In this document: one piece after another, positions 47,841-57,502 of the stretch
Layout of the letters: each line of letters opens with the position of its first letter
How positions within the stretch are numbered: position 1 is the first letter of the stretch
Program-made: the position numbers and the translations under genes
Notes under the pieces: model-generated
What the model was told of the DNA's origin: nothing
Database searches by the model: none
Seen by the model: the letters and a program-made list of their open reading frames with translations, nothing else
Assembly (NCBI RefSeq): GCF_021033825.1
Contig: NZ_JAIFXZ010000004.1
Location: 1-64,000, forward strand
Length of the DNA: 64,000 bases
Direction of reading: 5' to 3'
Origin: Dietzia aurantiaca
GTDB taxonomy: Bacteria > Actinomycetota > Actinomycetes > Mycobacteriales > Mycobacteriaceae

Positions 47841-49331
47841 CTACCTCCCGGCCACGCGGCCCACGGCGAGGACGAAGCTGCGCCCGCGGTGGCCGTAGTC
47901 GGTGAACATGTCCATCGACGCGGCTGCGGGGGCGAGCAACACCGTGTCGCCACCTGTGGCCATCCGTGCGGCCTCCGCGACCGCGCGGTCCATCGTCTGC
48001 TGCGGCTCGTCGGGAACCGCCGCTACGCCATCGTCCCCTGATTCCAGCTGCACGACGGGCACGTCGGGCGCGTGTCGGGCCAATGCCTCCGCGATCCGGC
48101 CGCGATCACGGCCGATCAGCACGACACCGCGCAGCACGGGCGCGACCTCGGCCACGAGCGGATCCACGTCGGCGCCCTTGAGCAGGCCACCGGCGATCCA
48201 CACCCGCCGCCCGCCCGCGAGCAGCGACGTGCGCGCCGCGTGGGGGTTGGTGGCCTTCGAGTCGTCCACGTAGTGCACGCCGTCGATCGTCTCGACCGGC
48301 GCCGCGCGGTGGGCCCCCACCTCGAACGCATGCAGGGCCGCGGCGACGTGCTCCGGACGCGCCCCCACGGACAGTGCCACCGCCGAGGCGGCGAGCGCGT
48401 CGAGGACGCCCGCGGGGCCCGCCGGGGACACGTCGGCGGCCGGTAGCAGCGGGACGGGATCGACGGTCTCGTCGTCGTCACCCCGGTGTGTTCCGAGACA
48501 TGCGGTGAGGGTCCCGTCCGTCACGCCCAGTTCGCCCGGCGCCGGTGCGCCCAGGCGCACCCCGATGTGCGTGCCCGCAGGGGCGTCGGCGAGCAGGCGT
48601 GCGGCGATCTCGTCGTCGGCACCGGCGACCGCCACGCGACCGGTGAGGACCTGCGCCTTGGCCGCGGCGTAGGCCGCCATCGATCCGTGCCAGTCCAGAT
48701 GGTCCTCGGCCACGTTGAGCACCACGCCCACGTCCGGGCGGCAACTCGGCGCCCAGTGGAGTTGGAAGCTCGACAGCTCGGCGGCGAGCACGTCCACCCG
48801 CGGTTCGGCGAGCAGCACGTCGGTCACCGGCAGACCGATGTTCCCGCACGCGCGGACGGCCATCCCGGCCTCGAGGCAGATCGCCTCGAGCATCGCGGTG
48901 GTGGTGGTCTTGCCGTTGGTGCCGGTCACGGCGAGCCACGTGCGGCGCGGGCCGAACAGCTCGGCGGCGTCGGCACGCCACGCCAACTCCACGTCTCCCC
49001 ACACCGGCACCCCCGACCCGGCGGCGGCGACCAACAACGGAGAGTCCGGACGCCACCCCGGGCTGGTCACGACCAGCTCCACGGGGCTACGCCCGTCGCC
49101 GGCGGCGAGCAGCCCGGCGGCACGGTCGAGGTCGACCCCCGCGCACGTCACGCCCTCGGGCAGTGCCGCGCGCAGGCGCTCGATCGCCTCGGGCCGTGAA
49201 TCGGCGACCACCGGCTCGGCACCCAGGGCGTCGAGGATCCGCACCGCACCGGGGCCGGACACGCCGGCGCCCAGCACCAGCACCCGGGCACCGGTCAGCG
49301 CACGCACATCGATCTCGGCCACGGCCGTCAT
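47841..49331 (-). CDS. murD: UDP-N-acetylmuramoylalanine--D-glutamate ligase
   Basis: A 496-aa Mur ligase adding D-Glu. It has an N-terminal Rossmann start VLVLGAGVSGPGAVR, the ATP loop TGTNGKTTT (136-144), NVAEDHLDWHGS and DDSKATNPHAA. The ATG at 49331 touches the AGGGGAG ribosome-binding site, so a GTG at 49322 with normal spacing may be the true start. It lies 14 bp after mraY and 3 bp before ftsW. Confidence 0.94.
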   Translation of the reverse strand: MTAVAEIDVRALTGARVLVLGAGVSGPGAVRILDALGAEPVVADSRPEAIERLRAALPEGVTCAGVDLDRAAGLLAAGDGRSPVELVVTSPGWRPDSPLLVAAAGSGVPVWGDVELAWRADAAELFGPRRTWLAVTGTNGKTTTTAMLEAICLEAGMAVRACGNIGLPVTDVLLAEPRVDVLAAELSSFQLHWAPSCRPDVGVVLNVAEDHLDWHGSMAAYAAAKAQVLTGRVAVAGADDEIAARLLADAPAGTHIGVRLGAPAPGELGVTDGTLTACLGTHRGDDDETVDPVPLLPAADVSPAGPAGVLDALAASAVALSVGARPEHVAAALHAFEVGAHRAAPVETIDGVHYVDDSKATNPHAARTSLLAGGRRVWIAGGLLKGADVDPLVAEVAPVLRGVVLIGRDRGRIAEALARHAPDVPVVQLESGDDGVAAVPDEPQQTMDRAVAEAARMATGGDTVLLAPAAASMDMFTDYGHRGRSFVLAVGRVAGR

Positions 49332-49345
49332 CTCCCCTACACCCC

Positions 49346-50437
49346 TCACACCGACGCCGCGAGCCAGTCGCCGTAGAACAGTGCGATCGCCAGACCACAC
49401 GAGATCGCGACCAGGAGCCAGAACCGGATGGTCACCGTGGTCTCGGCCCATCCGCCGTTCTCGAAGTGGTGGTGGATGGGGGTCATGCGGAACGGTCGGC
49501 GCCCCGTGGTCCGGAACGCGATCACCTGGATGAGGACCGAGACGAACTCGATGACGAACACCGCGCCCACCACGACCATGAGCAGCTCGGTGCGCGAGAC
49601 CACCGAGACGCCGGCGACGATGCCACCGAGGAACATCGACCCGGTGTCGCCCATGAAGATCTTGGCCGGGGCCGCGTTCCACCACAGGAAGCCGAGGCAG
49701 GCGCCGAGCGCCGCCGAACACACCACGGCGATGTCGAGGGGGTCACGGACCTGGTAACAGCCCGACAGGTCCACGCCCTCCGCGGTGGAGAAGCAGGAGT
49801 AGCGGAACTGCCAGAAACTGAACACGACGTAGGTGCCCATGACCATGGCCATCGAGCCCGCCGCCAGACCGTCCAGCCCGTCGGTGAAGTTGACCGCGTT
49901 GGACCAGCCGTAGACGAGGACGACGATGAAGACCAGGAACACGACGAACGGGAACGACACCGCGACGAAGTCCCGCACATAGCTCAGCGACTGGCTGGCC
50001 GGGGTGACCCCGTCGGCGTTGCGGAACTGCAGCACGAGGATGCCGAACGCGACCGCGGCGAGGACCTGACCCACCGTCTTGGACAGGATGCCCAGACCCT
50101 TGTTCTGACGCTTGAACACCTTGAGGCCGTCGTCGATCATCCCGACGACGGCCAGCGCGGTGGCCAGACCGAGGATCAGCAGTCCGGAGGCGGTGAAGCC
50201 GCCGCCACCCACCGTCACCTGGCCGACGATGCCGGCCACGATGTACCCGAGCCACACCGCGGTCAGGATCGCGAGACCGCCCATGTTCGGCGTCCCGCGC
50301 TTGCTCATGTGGGACTTCGGGCCCTCGAGCCGGATCTCCTGGCCGTACCCGTGGCGGCGGAAGTAGATGATGAGCAGCGGAGTGAGGAAGATGCTCACGA
50401 CGAACGCCACGACGCCGGCGACCATGATCTGTGTCAC
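49346..50437 (-). CDS. mraY: Phospho-MurNAc-pentapeptide transferase MraY
   Basis: A 363-aa enzyme with ten transmembrane helices that makes lipid I by joining phospho-MurNAc-pentapeptide to undecaprenyl phosphate. Catalytic motifs are MIDDGLK (paired Asp), [25 protein letters not shown] and the His-rich MTPIHHHFE. The GTG overlaps the murF stop by 4 bp. Confidence 0.97.
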   Translation of the reverse strand: MTQIMVAGVVAFVVSIFLTPLLIIYFRRHGYGQEIRLEGPKSHMSKRGTPNMGGLAILTAVWLGYIVAGIVGQVTVGGGGFTASGLLILGLATALAVVGMIDDGLKVFKRQNKGLGILSKTVGQVLAAVAFGILVLQFRNADGVTPASQSLSYVRDFVAVSFPFVVFLVFIVVLVYGWSNAVNFTDGLDGLAAGSMAMVMGTYVVFSFWQFRYSCFSTAEGVDLSGCYQVRDPLDIAVVCSAALGACLGFLWWNAAPAKIFMGDTGSMFLGGIVAGVSVVSRTELLMVVVGAVFVIEFVSVLIQVIAFRTTGRRPFRMTPIHHHFENGGWAETTVTIRFWLLVAISCGLAIALFYGDWLAASV

Positions 50438-51939
50438 TGCTGGTTCTCCTCACCACGCGCCGCGAGCACGTGCTCGGCGACACCCCACAAACCGACGGCC
50501 GACGAGGCCTTGACCAACACGATGTCCCCCGGGGCCAGGCGTTCGTCCAGGATCGCCGATGCCTCCTCGGCGGTGGCGACGTGGTCCGCCTCCGAACCCC
50601 ACGAGCCCTCCTGCACCGCGCCCTGGAACATCGCCCGCTGCGGGCGGCCGTGACCGACGACGACGAGCTGGGACACGTCGAGCCGGACCAGGAACCGGCC
50701 CACCAGATCGTGCTCGATCACCGAGTCGTCGCCGAGTTCCGCCATCTCGCCCAGAACGGCCCAGGTGCGGCGGTGGCCGCCCCCCGAGCGGGCCATCACG
50801 GCCAGGGACTTCAGCGCGGCCCGCATCGAGTCGGGGTTCGCGTTGTACGAATCGTTGATGACCGTGACGCCGTCCGGGGTCACCCGGACGTCCATCCGGC
50901 GTTCCGAGGCTGCCTCGGCGGTCCCGAGTGCGGCGGCGACCCGGTCGACACCCATCCCGCAGGCCAGGCCGACGGCGGCCGCGGACAGCGCGTTGCCGAC
51001 CTGGTGTTCGCCGTGCACCCGGAGTGCGACGTCGGCCTCACCATCCGGGGTGATCAGCCGGAAGGACGCGCGCGCCTCGTCGTCGAGGGACACCCGCTCG
51101 GCGCGCACGTCCGCCGACGACCCGAGGCCCACCCGGACGACGTCCGCCGACGTGCGGGAGGCCATCGCGGAGACACGCTCGTCGTCGTCGTTCAGTACGG
51201 CGACACCACCGTCGGCGGCGGACGGGAGCGCCTCGACGAGCTCCCCCTTGGTCGCCGCGATGACGTCGCGCGAGCCGAACTCGCCCAGGTGGGCCGTTCC
51301 CACGTTGAGCACGACCCCCACCCGCGGCGGGGCGATGGCCGCGAGCTCGGTGATGTTGCCCGGGGCCCGGGCGCTGAGCTCGAGGACGAGGAAGTCGGTC
51401 GACTCGTCCGCACGCAGAGCGGTCCAGGGGTGGCCGATCTCGTTGTTGAACGAGCCGGGCGGGGCGATGACGGTGCCCGCCGCCGTGAGCACGGCCCCGA
51501 TGAGGTCCTTGGTGCTGGTCTTGCCGGACGAGCCGGTCACCCCGACCACGGTGAGGCCGTGCTCGGCGACCAGGCGCTCGACGCTGGCGCGGGCCAGCGA
51601 ACCGAGTGCCGCCAGCACCGCCGCCCCGGAGCCGTCGGTGTCGGCGGCCAGCGCCATGGCGTTGGTCTCACGCCGATCGACCTGCGGCACCACGATCTGT
51701 GGGCCCCCCGCACCGTCGACCTCTCTGGCCACCAGCGCCGCGGCCGCCCCCGATCGCAGGGCGCGCGCGACGAAATCGTGGCCATCGACCCGCTCGCCGG
51801 GAAGGGCCAGGAACAGCCCGCCCTCCGCGACGCGCCGGGAGTCGAACTCGACGGTTCCGGTGACGGCAGTGGACGGGTCACCTCCGACCAATCGACCACC
51901 GACGATCTCGGTGATCTCACCGAGGGTGAGGTCGATCAT
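50434..51939 (-). CDS. murF: UDP-MurNAc-tripeptide--D-alanyl-D-alanine ligase
   Basis: A 501-aa Mur ligase adding the D-Ala-D-Ala dipeptide. It shows [14 protein letters not shown], the ATP loop [13 protein letters not shown] (133-145), [12 protein letters not shown] and [14 protein letters not shown] overlaps the murE stop by 4 bp. Part of the coupled murE-murF-mraY run. Confidence 0.96.
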   Translation of the reverse strand: MIDLTLGEITEIVGGRLVGGDPSTAVTGTVEFDSRRVAEGGLFLALPGERVDGHDFVARALRSGAAAALVAREVDGAGGPQIVVPQVDRRETNAMALAADTDGSGAAVLAALGSLARASVERLVAEHGLTVVGVTGSSGKTSTKDLIGAVLTAAGTVIAPPGSFNNEIGHPWTALRADESTDFLVLELSARAPGNITELAAIAPPRVGVVLNVGTAHLGEFGSRDVIAATKGELVEALPSAADGGVAVLNDDDERVSAMASRTSADVVRVGLGSSADVRAERVSLDDEARASFRLITPDGEADVALRVHGEHQVGNALSAAAVGLACGMGVDRVAAALGTAEAASERRMDVRVTPDGVTVINDSYNANPDSMRAALKSLAVMARSGGGHRRTWAVLGEMAELGDDSVIEHDLVGRFLVRLDVSQLVVVGHGRPQRAMFQGAVQEGSWGSEADHVATAEEASAILDERLAPGDIVLVKASSAVGLWGVAEHVLAARGEENQQ

Positions 51940-53495
51940 GACGTGCTGTCCTCCGTCTCGCCCTCATGGGCGGTGTATCCAAGGCGTCTGACGAGTTCTT
52001 CCGCCGCCCGGGCGCGGTCGTCGAACGGGTACACGGTCCCGTTGACCTCCTGGCCCGTCTCGTGGCCCTTGCCGGCGATCACCACGATGTCTCCCGTGCG
52101 GGCCCAGTCGATCGCCGTCCCGATTGCGGCGCCGCGATCACCGATCTCGCGGACCAGCGTGTGTTCCCCGGCGGCGGATTCGGCGCCCGCCCGGACGGCG
52201 GCCCGGATCGACGCCGGATCCTCAGTGCGCGGATTGTCGTCGGTGACCACCACGAGGTCGGCGATGTCCGCTGCCGCCGCGCCCATCAGCTCGCGCTTTC
52301 CGGCGTCGCGGTCGCCTCCCGCACCGAGCACGACGGCAATCCGCCCCGTGGCCTGGGCGCGAACGGACGTGAGGACGGCAGCCACCGCTCCGGGCTTGTG
52401 GGCATAGTCCACCAGAACGCGGAAGTCCTGCCCGCGAACGACCGGCTCGAGGCGGCCGGGGACCCGCACCTGCGTCAGCCCGACCGCCGCGGTCCGCACG
52501 TCGACACCGAGCGCGTCGACGATCGCGAGCGCGACCAGTGCGTTGGCCACGTTGAACCGCCCGAGGATCGGGAGCTCCACCTCCGTGGTGAACCCGCCCG
52601 GTCCGTGGACGGTGAACGTCTGGGTGCCGTACTCGGTGGTGACGGACTCCCCGGCCGTCCAGTCCGCGTCCGCCCCCGGCTCGGCCGAGACCGTGACGGC
52701 GTCCGGGCGCATCTCCTTGAGACGCCGGCCCCAGTCGTCGTCGATCACCACGACCGCCTTCACGGCGGGCGCGACGGCGGAGCCGGGGTCCGCGGCGGCG
52801 TCGAAAAGTCGGCACTTGGCCCGGAAATAGTCCTCCATATCCGGGTGGAAGTCGAGGTGGTCCTGCGAGAGGTTGAGGAACGCGCCGACCTCGAATCGGG
52901 TCCCGTCGACGCGGCCGAGCCGCAGCGCGTGGCTCGAGACCTCGGCGGCCACCGCGCGGGCCCCCTCGGCGCGCATCCGGGAGAGCAGTGCCTGGAACTC
53001 CGGCGCCTCCGGGGTGGTGAGGCGGCTCGGGAGCACCCGGTCGGCCACCCGGCTGCCGGTGGTCCCGATGAGTCCGGCGACGGCCCCGCTGCCCAGCAGC
53101 GCGGCCTCCACGAGATAGGACGTCGTGGTCTTGCCGGAGGTGCCGGTGATCCCCACGACGTCGAGCTCCGCCGACGGATCCCCGGCCACCAGGGCGGAGG
53201 CGGCGCCCAGCACCGAGCGGGGCTCGGGGTGGACGAGAACCGGCAACTGCCCCGCCACGGCCGACAGGATCGCGATGCCCTCCGGGTCGGTCAGGATCGC
53301 GGAGGCCCCCGCCTCGATGGCGGTGGCACCGAACGAGGCGCCATGGACCCGTGCGCCGGGCAGTGCCGCGAACAGGATTCCGGGCCCCGCATCCTGGGCG
53401 CGGATGGTGGCGCCGACCAGGTCGACGTCGGCACCGGCCCTGTCGCCGAGTACCGCGGCATCCACCGCGTCGGCCAACTGTGCGGCTGTGATCAT
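51936..53495 (-). CDS. murE: UDP-MurNAc-L-alanyl-D-glutamate--meso-diaminopimelate ligase
   Basis: A 519-aa Mur ligase adding the third residue. The ATP loop is GITGTSGKTTTSYL; NLSQDHLDFHPDMEDYF carries the carbamylated-Lys neighbourhood. The motif DDNPR in VVTDDNPRTEDP selects meso-diaminopimelate over lysine, fitting A1-gamma peptidoglycan of mycolata. The ATG lies 74 bp after ftsI; the gap shows no gene. Confidence 0.96.
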   Translation of the reverse strand: MITAAQLADAVDAAVLGDRAGADVDLVGATIRAQDAGPGILFAALPGARVHGASFGATAIEAGASAILTDPEGIAILSAVAGQLPVLVHPEPRSVLGAASALVAGDPSAELDVVGITGTSGKTTTSYLVEAALLGSGAVAGLIGTTGSRVADRVLPSRLTTPEAPEFQALLSRMRAEGARAVAAEVSSHALRLGRVDGTRFEVGAFLNLSQDHLDFHPDMEDYFRAKCRLFDAAADPGSAVAPAVKAVVVIDDDWGRRLKEMRPDAVTVSAEPGADADWTAGESVTTEYGTQTFTVHGPGGFTTEVELPILGRFNVANALVALAIVDALGVDVRTAAVGLTQVRVPGRLEPVVRGQDFRVLVDYAHKPGAVAAVLTSVRAQATGRIAVVLGAGGDRDAGKRELMGAAAADIADLVVVTDDNPRTEDPASIRAAVRAGAESAAGEHTLVREIGDRGAAIGTAIDWARTGDIVVIAGKGHETGQEVNGTVYPFDDRARAAEELVRRLGYTAHEGETEDSTS

Positions 53496-53569
53496 CGCCT
53501 GTTCTCGCCTTGCCTTCCTTGCTCGCGCCCTCCCGTGAACTCGCTACACGCTACCCTGCCGCGCTGCGG

Positions 53570-55483
53570 TCACTGCGCCTGTAGGATCAGTTCGCGGGCG
53601 GGCGCGGACGGCGGGATGTTGTCCCTGTTGACCAGCCACGAGGCGATGTCGTGGAACAACGGTGCGGCGGAGGCGCCGAGCACGCCACGTTGTGGCGCGT
53701 CGAGCATGATCGCGATCACATACTCGGGGTCATCGGCCGGCAGGATCCCCGCGAAGGTGATCCAGTACCGCGAGTTGGAGTAGCAGGAGCACCCGGGATC
53801 GATCTGCTGGGCGGTTCCGGTCTTGCCACTGATCTGGTAGCCGGCAAGAGCGGCCTGCGGGCCCGTGCCGGCCTGTGCGCCGGGGCCCGATTGAACGACC
53901 GCGCGGAACATGTCCCGCACGGTGCGGGCCGTCTCCTCGCTCACCACCCGAACCCCCTCGGGGCGCTCGGTCTGCACAGCGGCGCCGTCAGGGCCGACCT
54001 GCTCTGCCACGATCCGGGGCGGGACCCGCACGCCGTCGTTGGCGATGGCCTGGTAGATCCCTGCCATCTGCAGGGTGGTCATGGACAGGCCCTGACCGAT
54101 CGGGAGGTTGGCGAACGTGCCGCCCTGCCAGTTCTGCAGGTCCGGCACGAGCCCCTCGGACTCACCGGCGAGCGCGATCCCCGTCCGTTGGCCGAGCCCG
54201 AACTTCTCCAGGTACTCGGAGAACGGCTGCTTGCCCACCCGCTGGGCGAGCATCAGGGTGCCGACGTTGGAGGACTTACCGAAGATCCCGGTGGTTGTAT
54301 ACGGGGTCGGCCCGTGCTCCCACGCGTCGGCGACCGTGACACCCTCCATACTGATGCTGCCGTCGACGGAGTGGACCTCGTCGGGGTCGGTCAGGCCGGC
54401 CTCGATCGCCGCGGCGGCGGTGATGATCTTCTGGACCGAGCCGGGCTCGAACGGCGAGGTGATCGCCGGGTTGCCGAGGTCGGCCCCGCGTTCGAGTTCC
54501 GCCCCGATCCCCACGGCCGGGTTGAAGGTGTTGTCGTTGGCCATCGCCCGGACCTCCCCGGTGTGGGCATCCAGGACGACGGCGGAGGCGTTCTCGGCGC
54601 CGGACGAGTCCTTGGCGGACTGGATGGCCTTCTGCACGTGCCACTGGAGGTCCGCGTCGAGGGTGAGTCGGACGGTGTCGCCGTCCCGGGGTTCGGCGAC
54701 GTTGCGCAGCGTGCCCGGGATGACCGTGTTGTCCTGGGCCCGGTCGAACGTCTGGCGCCCGTCCTCGCCGTCGAGGGCGTCGTTGAAATACGCCTCGATC
54801 CCCTGTAGTCCGATGAGCTTGCCCTCGTCGCTCTTCGTCGTGGCACCCACGACGTTGGCACCGAGCGAGCCGCCCGGGTACTCACGGATGTCCACGCGCT
54901 CGGCGCCGATCATCGGGAACTTCTTGGTGATCTCGTTGGCCTGCGTGACGTCAACATTGCGGGCCAGGTAGGTGAAGCCGCCGCCCGAGTCGAGCTTGGC
55001 CTCGATCTCGTCCCGGTCGACGGAGTCGCCGAGGACCTTCTCGAACTCGTCGGCGATGTCGTCGACCAGCTCGTCCCAGCCGGGCTTGGTGCTGTCGAGC
55101 TTGCGCCGCTCCTCGGCGTTGGCCTCTTCCACCTTCGGCTGGATGGACAGATCGCGTGCCTCGCGGGTGAACGCGATCGGGTCGCCGCTGACATCCACGA
55201 TCGATCCGCGGGTGGCGGGCAGCACCTGGTGCACCTGCCGCTGGCTCTCCGCGCGGGCGGCCAGCTCCGTGCCGCCGATCGTCTGCACCCACAGCAACTT
55301 GACCAGGGCGACCACCATGATGATGGCGAACAGCGTCCGCATGAACGTGAACCGCCCGTCCGTGGAGGCGGTGGTGCGGATCCGTCCGGACCGGTTCGGT
55401 GGCCGCCCGTTTCCCGGCGGCACGCCGCGCGGGGCGCCTGAGGGGCCCCGCCGGCCCGTTCCCGGGGTGCGTCGGTCGGTCAT
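53570..55483 (-). CDS. ftsI: Septal transpeptidase FtsI (PBP3/PbpB)
   Basis: A 637-aa class B penicillin-binding protein that crosslinks septal peptidoglycan. A Gly/Arg/Pro-rich cytoplasmic N-terminus (1-45) precedes the transmembrane helix (48-66) and the pedestal domain. The transpeptidase has SVQK (nucleophile Ser349), SSN at 404-406 and KTG at 554-556. Two Cys residues in a CSC motif follow near 565. The ATG follows GAAAGG. Confidence 0.96.
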   Translation of the reverse strand: MTDRRTPGTGRRGPSGAPRGVPPGNGRPPNRSGRIRTTASTDGRFTFMRTLFAIIMVVALVKLLWVQTIGGTELAARAESQRQVHQVLPATRGSIVDVSGDPIAFTREARDLSIQPKVEEANAEERRKLDSTKPGWDELVDDIADEFEKVLGDSVDRDEIEAKLDSGGGFTYLARNVDVTQANEITKKFPMIGAERVDIREYPGGSLGANVVGATTKSDEGKLIGLQGIEAYFNDALDGEDGRQTFDRAQDNTVIPGTLRNVAEPRDGDTVRLTLDADLQWHVQKAIQSAKDSSGAENASAVVLDAHTGEVRAMANDNTFNPAVGIGAELERGADLGNPAITSPFEPGSVQKIITAAAAIEAGLTDPDEVHSVDGSISMEGVTVADAWEHGPTPYTTTGIFGKSSNVGTLMLAQRVGKQPFSEYLEKFGLGQRTGIALAGESEGLVPDLQNWQGGTFANLPIGQGLSMTTLQMAGIYQAIANDGVRVPPRIVAEQVGPDGAAVQTERPEGVRVVSEETARTVRDMFRAVVQSGPGAQAGTGPQAALAGYQISGKTGTAQQIDPGCSCYSNSRYWITFAGILPADDPEYVIAIMLDAPQRGVLGASAAPLFHDIASWLVNRDNIPPSAPARELILQAQ

Positions 55484-55508
55484 CGAGAGGCCTTTCGGGT
55501 TCTGACGG

Positions 55509-56312
55509 TCAGAAGGGCTGTCCGGGCACGGGGGCCAGGGTGGCGAGCTCGCCACCGGTCGGCGCGGGCGCGGGAGCATCCGGTTGTGGCGCGGGATCCG
55601 CCGGTGCGGCGGGGGCCTGCGGGACGCGGTCGGCCACGGGTGCCGGTGCCGCGAGCGGCGCCGGCGGGCCGGACATCGGCGGGTACGGGACGGGCGAGAC
55701 CCCTCGGGGTGCACGGTCCTGGGGGGCCTGGGCGGGTGGTGCGTCGAACCCGTCGCGGTCCGACGACTTCGGCGGATCGGACGCTACCGGAGCAGGCTGG
55801 AGCGGCTTGATCGGCGCGCCGAGCTTCGCCTCGGGCTCGCCGACGATCTGGATGACCCCGTCCGACCCCCTGGTGAGTATCGGCGCGCTCGCGACGCCGA
55901 CCATGCCGAGCTTCTCTGCGCGTTGCGCGAGAACCTCCGCCGACCGGGCACGCTCGTTGGAGGCCTGGAGCGACTCCATCCGTTCGACCAGTTCGACGTT
56001 GGCGTCACGAGCGTTCTTGAGGTCGTAGGTATCCTGGGTGGTCTGCGCGGACAGGAGGAGGGTGCCTCCGACGCCGGCCCCGATGACGAGGAGGAGGACG
56101 ACGACGAAGGGCACTCTCGCGGCGAGTTCAGCTGCGCTGAGGCGTTCAGCGGGGACGACGACCGTGCGTCGACCGCGGACCGAGCGGGTGACCGGCTTGC
56201 GCCGCAGACCGACTGCCCGCCTCGCCGGTGCGGGCCCGTCGAGCTCAGGTCCAGCGGGTGCCGGAGCCGCGGTCCGGGTATCGGCTCCGGCCGTGTCGAT
56301 GGTGCTCGTCAT
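55509..56312 (-). CDS. FtsL-like divisome membrane protein with proline-rich tail
   Basis: A 267-aa protein: basic cytoplasmic N-terminus, one transmembrane helix (67-88), a coiled coil (about 93-134, LKNARDANVELVERMESL) and then about 130 residues of Pro/Ala-rich sequence outside the membrane. Position between rsmH and ftsI and the helix-coil layout identify it as FtsL-like, comparable to Rv2164c of M. tuberculosis. FtsL usually ends soon after the coil, so the Pro-rich tail is a lineage feature that may span the wall. The ATG overlaps the rsmH stop by 4 bp. Confidence 0.82.
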   Translation of the reverse strand: MTSTIDTAGADTRTAAPAPAGPELDGPAPARRAVGLRRKPVTRSVRGRRTVVVPAERLSAAELAARVPFVVVLLLVIGAGVGGTLLLSAQTTQDTYDLKNARDANVELVERMESLQASNERARSAEVLAQRAEKLGMVGVASAPILTRGSDGVIQIVGEPEAKLGAPIKPLQPAPVASDPPKSSDRDGFDAPPAQAPQDRAPRGVSPVPYPPMSGPPAPLAAPAPVADRVPQAPAAPADPAPQPDAPAPAPTGGELATLAPVPGQPF

Positions 56313-57331
56313 GGGATTCTCCCGTCGATTCGCCGGACGCATCGCACTCGGACCGAGGCCGAACGCGGGTTGTGATCGATTTCCGTCGGTGACGCCTTCT
56401 CCGCTCCACGGGTGACGGCTGCGAACTCCGGCCCGTGGCCCGGCAGCTCGACCGGCAGGCCCGCCGGGGTCCGGGACGCGGTCCGCGTGGACAGTTCGCG
56501 CTTGACGATCTTGTCCTCCAGCGAGTGGTAGGCCATGAACACGGCACGGCCGCCCCCGCGGAGGAGGTCGAGATACCCGGGGACGGCGTTCTCCACCGCC
56601 TCCAGCTCCGCGTTGACCTCGATCCGCAGCGCCTGGAAGACGCGCTTGCCCGGGTGTCCGCCGGTCCTACGCGCACCCTGCGGGATGGTGTCGTAGAGCA
56701 ACTCCACGAGCTCGGAACTTGTGCGTAGAGGATCAGTGTCGCGACGGCGGACGATCGCGGCGGCAATCTGACGTGCGAAGCGCTCTTCGCCGTAGACGCG
56801 GAAGATCCGCGCCAGGTCGTCACGCGGATAATCGGCCAGGATGTCGGCCGCGGTGGGCCCCGTGGTGGGATCCATCCTCATGTCGAGCGGCGCATCGACG
56901 GAGTATGCGAAGCCGCGGTCCGCCACGTCGAGCTGCATCGATGAGACCCCGAAGTCCAGTAGGATGCCGTCGATCGCCGGGCCGGCGTCATCCCTGGAAT
57001 CTGCCGGGAGTGCGGCCACCACTGAGTCGAAGTCGTCAAAACGAGCGTGCACCGGTGTGAACCGGTCACGGAAGGCGGTGAGCCGGCGGGTGGCCATCTC
57101 GAGCGCGGCCGGGTCGCGGTCGACCCCGAGCACCCGAAGGGTCTCGAACTCCGCGAGGAGGTGGGAGGTGTGTCCGCCGAGCCCGAGCGTGCCGTCCACT
57201 ATCACCGGACGGCGGCCTTCGGTTGTAGCGGTCGCGACGACGGGGCGGAAGAGTTCGATTGTCCGCTCGAGGAAGACGGGAACATGCCCTGAGCGAGCGT
57301 CGTCGCGGTCGGCATCGGGCTCTGTCGCCAT
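56309..57331 (-). CDS. rsmH: 16S rRNA (cytosine1402-N4)-methyltransferase
   Basis: A 340-aa SAM-dependent enzyme (MraW) that methylates C1402 in the ribosomal P site. It shows HVPVFLERTIEL, DGTLGLGGHTSHLL (SAM loop), DFGVSSMQLD and MAYHSLEDKIVK. The ATG at 57331 follows AGGAGGCGAG. A 171-bp leader with strong structure lies upstream. An annotated mycobacterial form has a longer N-terminus; the corresponding peptide here is in another frame. Confidence 0.95.
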   Translation of the reverse strand: MATEPDADRDDARSGHVPVFLERTIELFRPVVATATTEGRRPVIVDGTLGLGGHTSHLLAEFETLRVLGVDRDPAALEMATRRLTAFRDRFTPVHARFDDFDSVVAALPADSRDDAGPAIDGILLDFGVSSMQLDVADRGFAYSVDAPLDMRMDPTTGPTAADILADYPRDDLARIFRVYGEERFARQIAAAIVRRRDTDPLRTSSELVELLYDTIPQGARRTGGHPGKRVFQALRIEVNAELEAVENAVPGYLDLLRGGGRAVFMAYHSLEDKIVKRELSTRTASRTPAGLPVELPGHGPEFAAVTRGAEKASPTEIDHNPRSASVRVRCVRRIDGRIP

Positions 57332-57375
57332 CTCGCCTCCTCGCATCCGGAATGGGTGTGCGCTCCGGTTGTGGT

Positions 57376-57458
57376 GGAGCCCCCTGGTCCCCGTCCGGTA
57401 CCCACCTGGCGTTGGGGAAGTACGTCAGGGTGGTGCCGGGCAGGGGCCGGGGGGCTCC
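57376..57458 (-). ncRNA. Structured leader between mraZ and rsmH (mraW-motif-like)
   Basis: Outer arms GGAGCCCCC (minus strand 57458-57450) and GGGGGCTCC (57384-57376) are perfect 9-bp complements. Inside is a second hairpin (57434-57402) with near-complementary CCACCCTG and CAGGTGG arms and a loop containing ACTTCCCC, which could pair with a ribosome-binding site. Rfam lists an mraW RNA motif in this position in actinobacteria; I cannot run its model. The same bases also encode LTYFPNARWV in a frame offset from rsmH. Confidence 0.6.
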
Positions 57459-57502
57459 GTCCGTCGTGCGGTCGTTCCTCTTCTCGCGCCCTCTCCCCCG
57501 GA

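Noticed and set aside
53570-55483. SVQK in FtsI as an altered active site
   Set aside because: It still fits SxxK, with SSN and KTG intact; the residues between Ser and Lys vary in class B penicillin-binding proteins.
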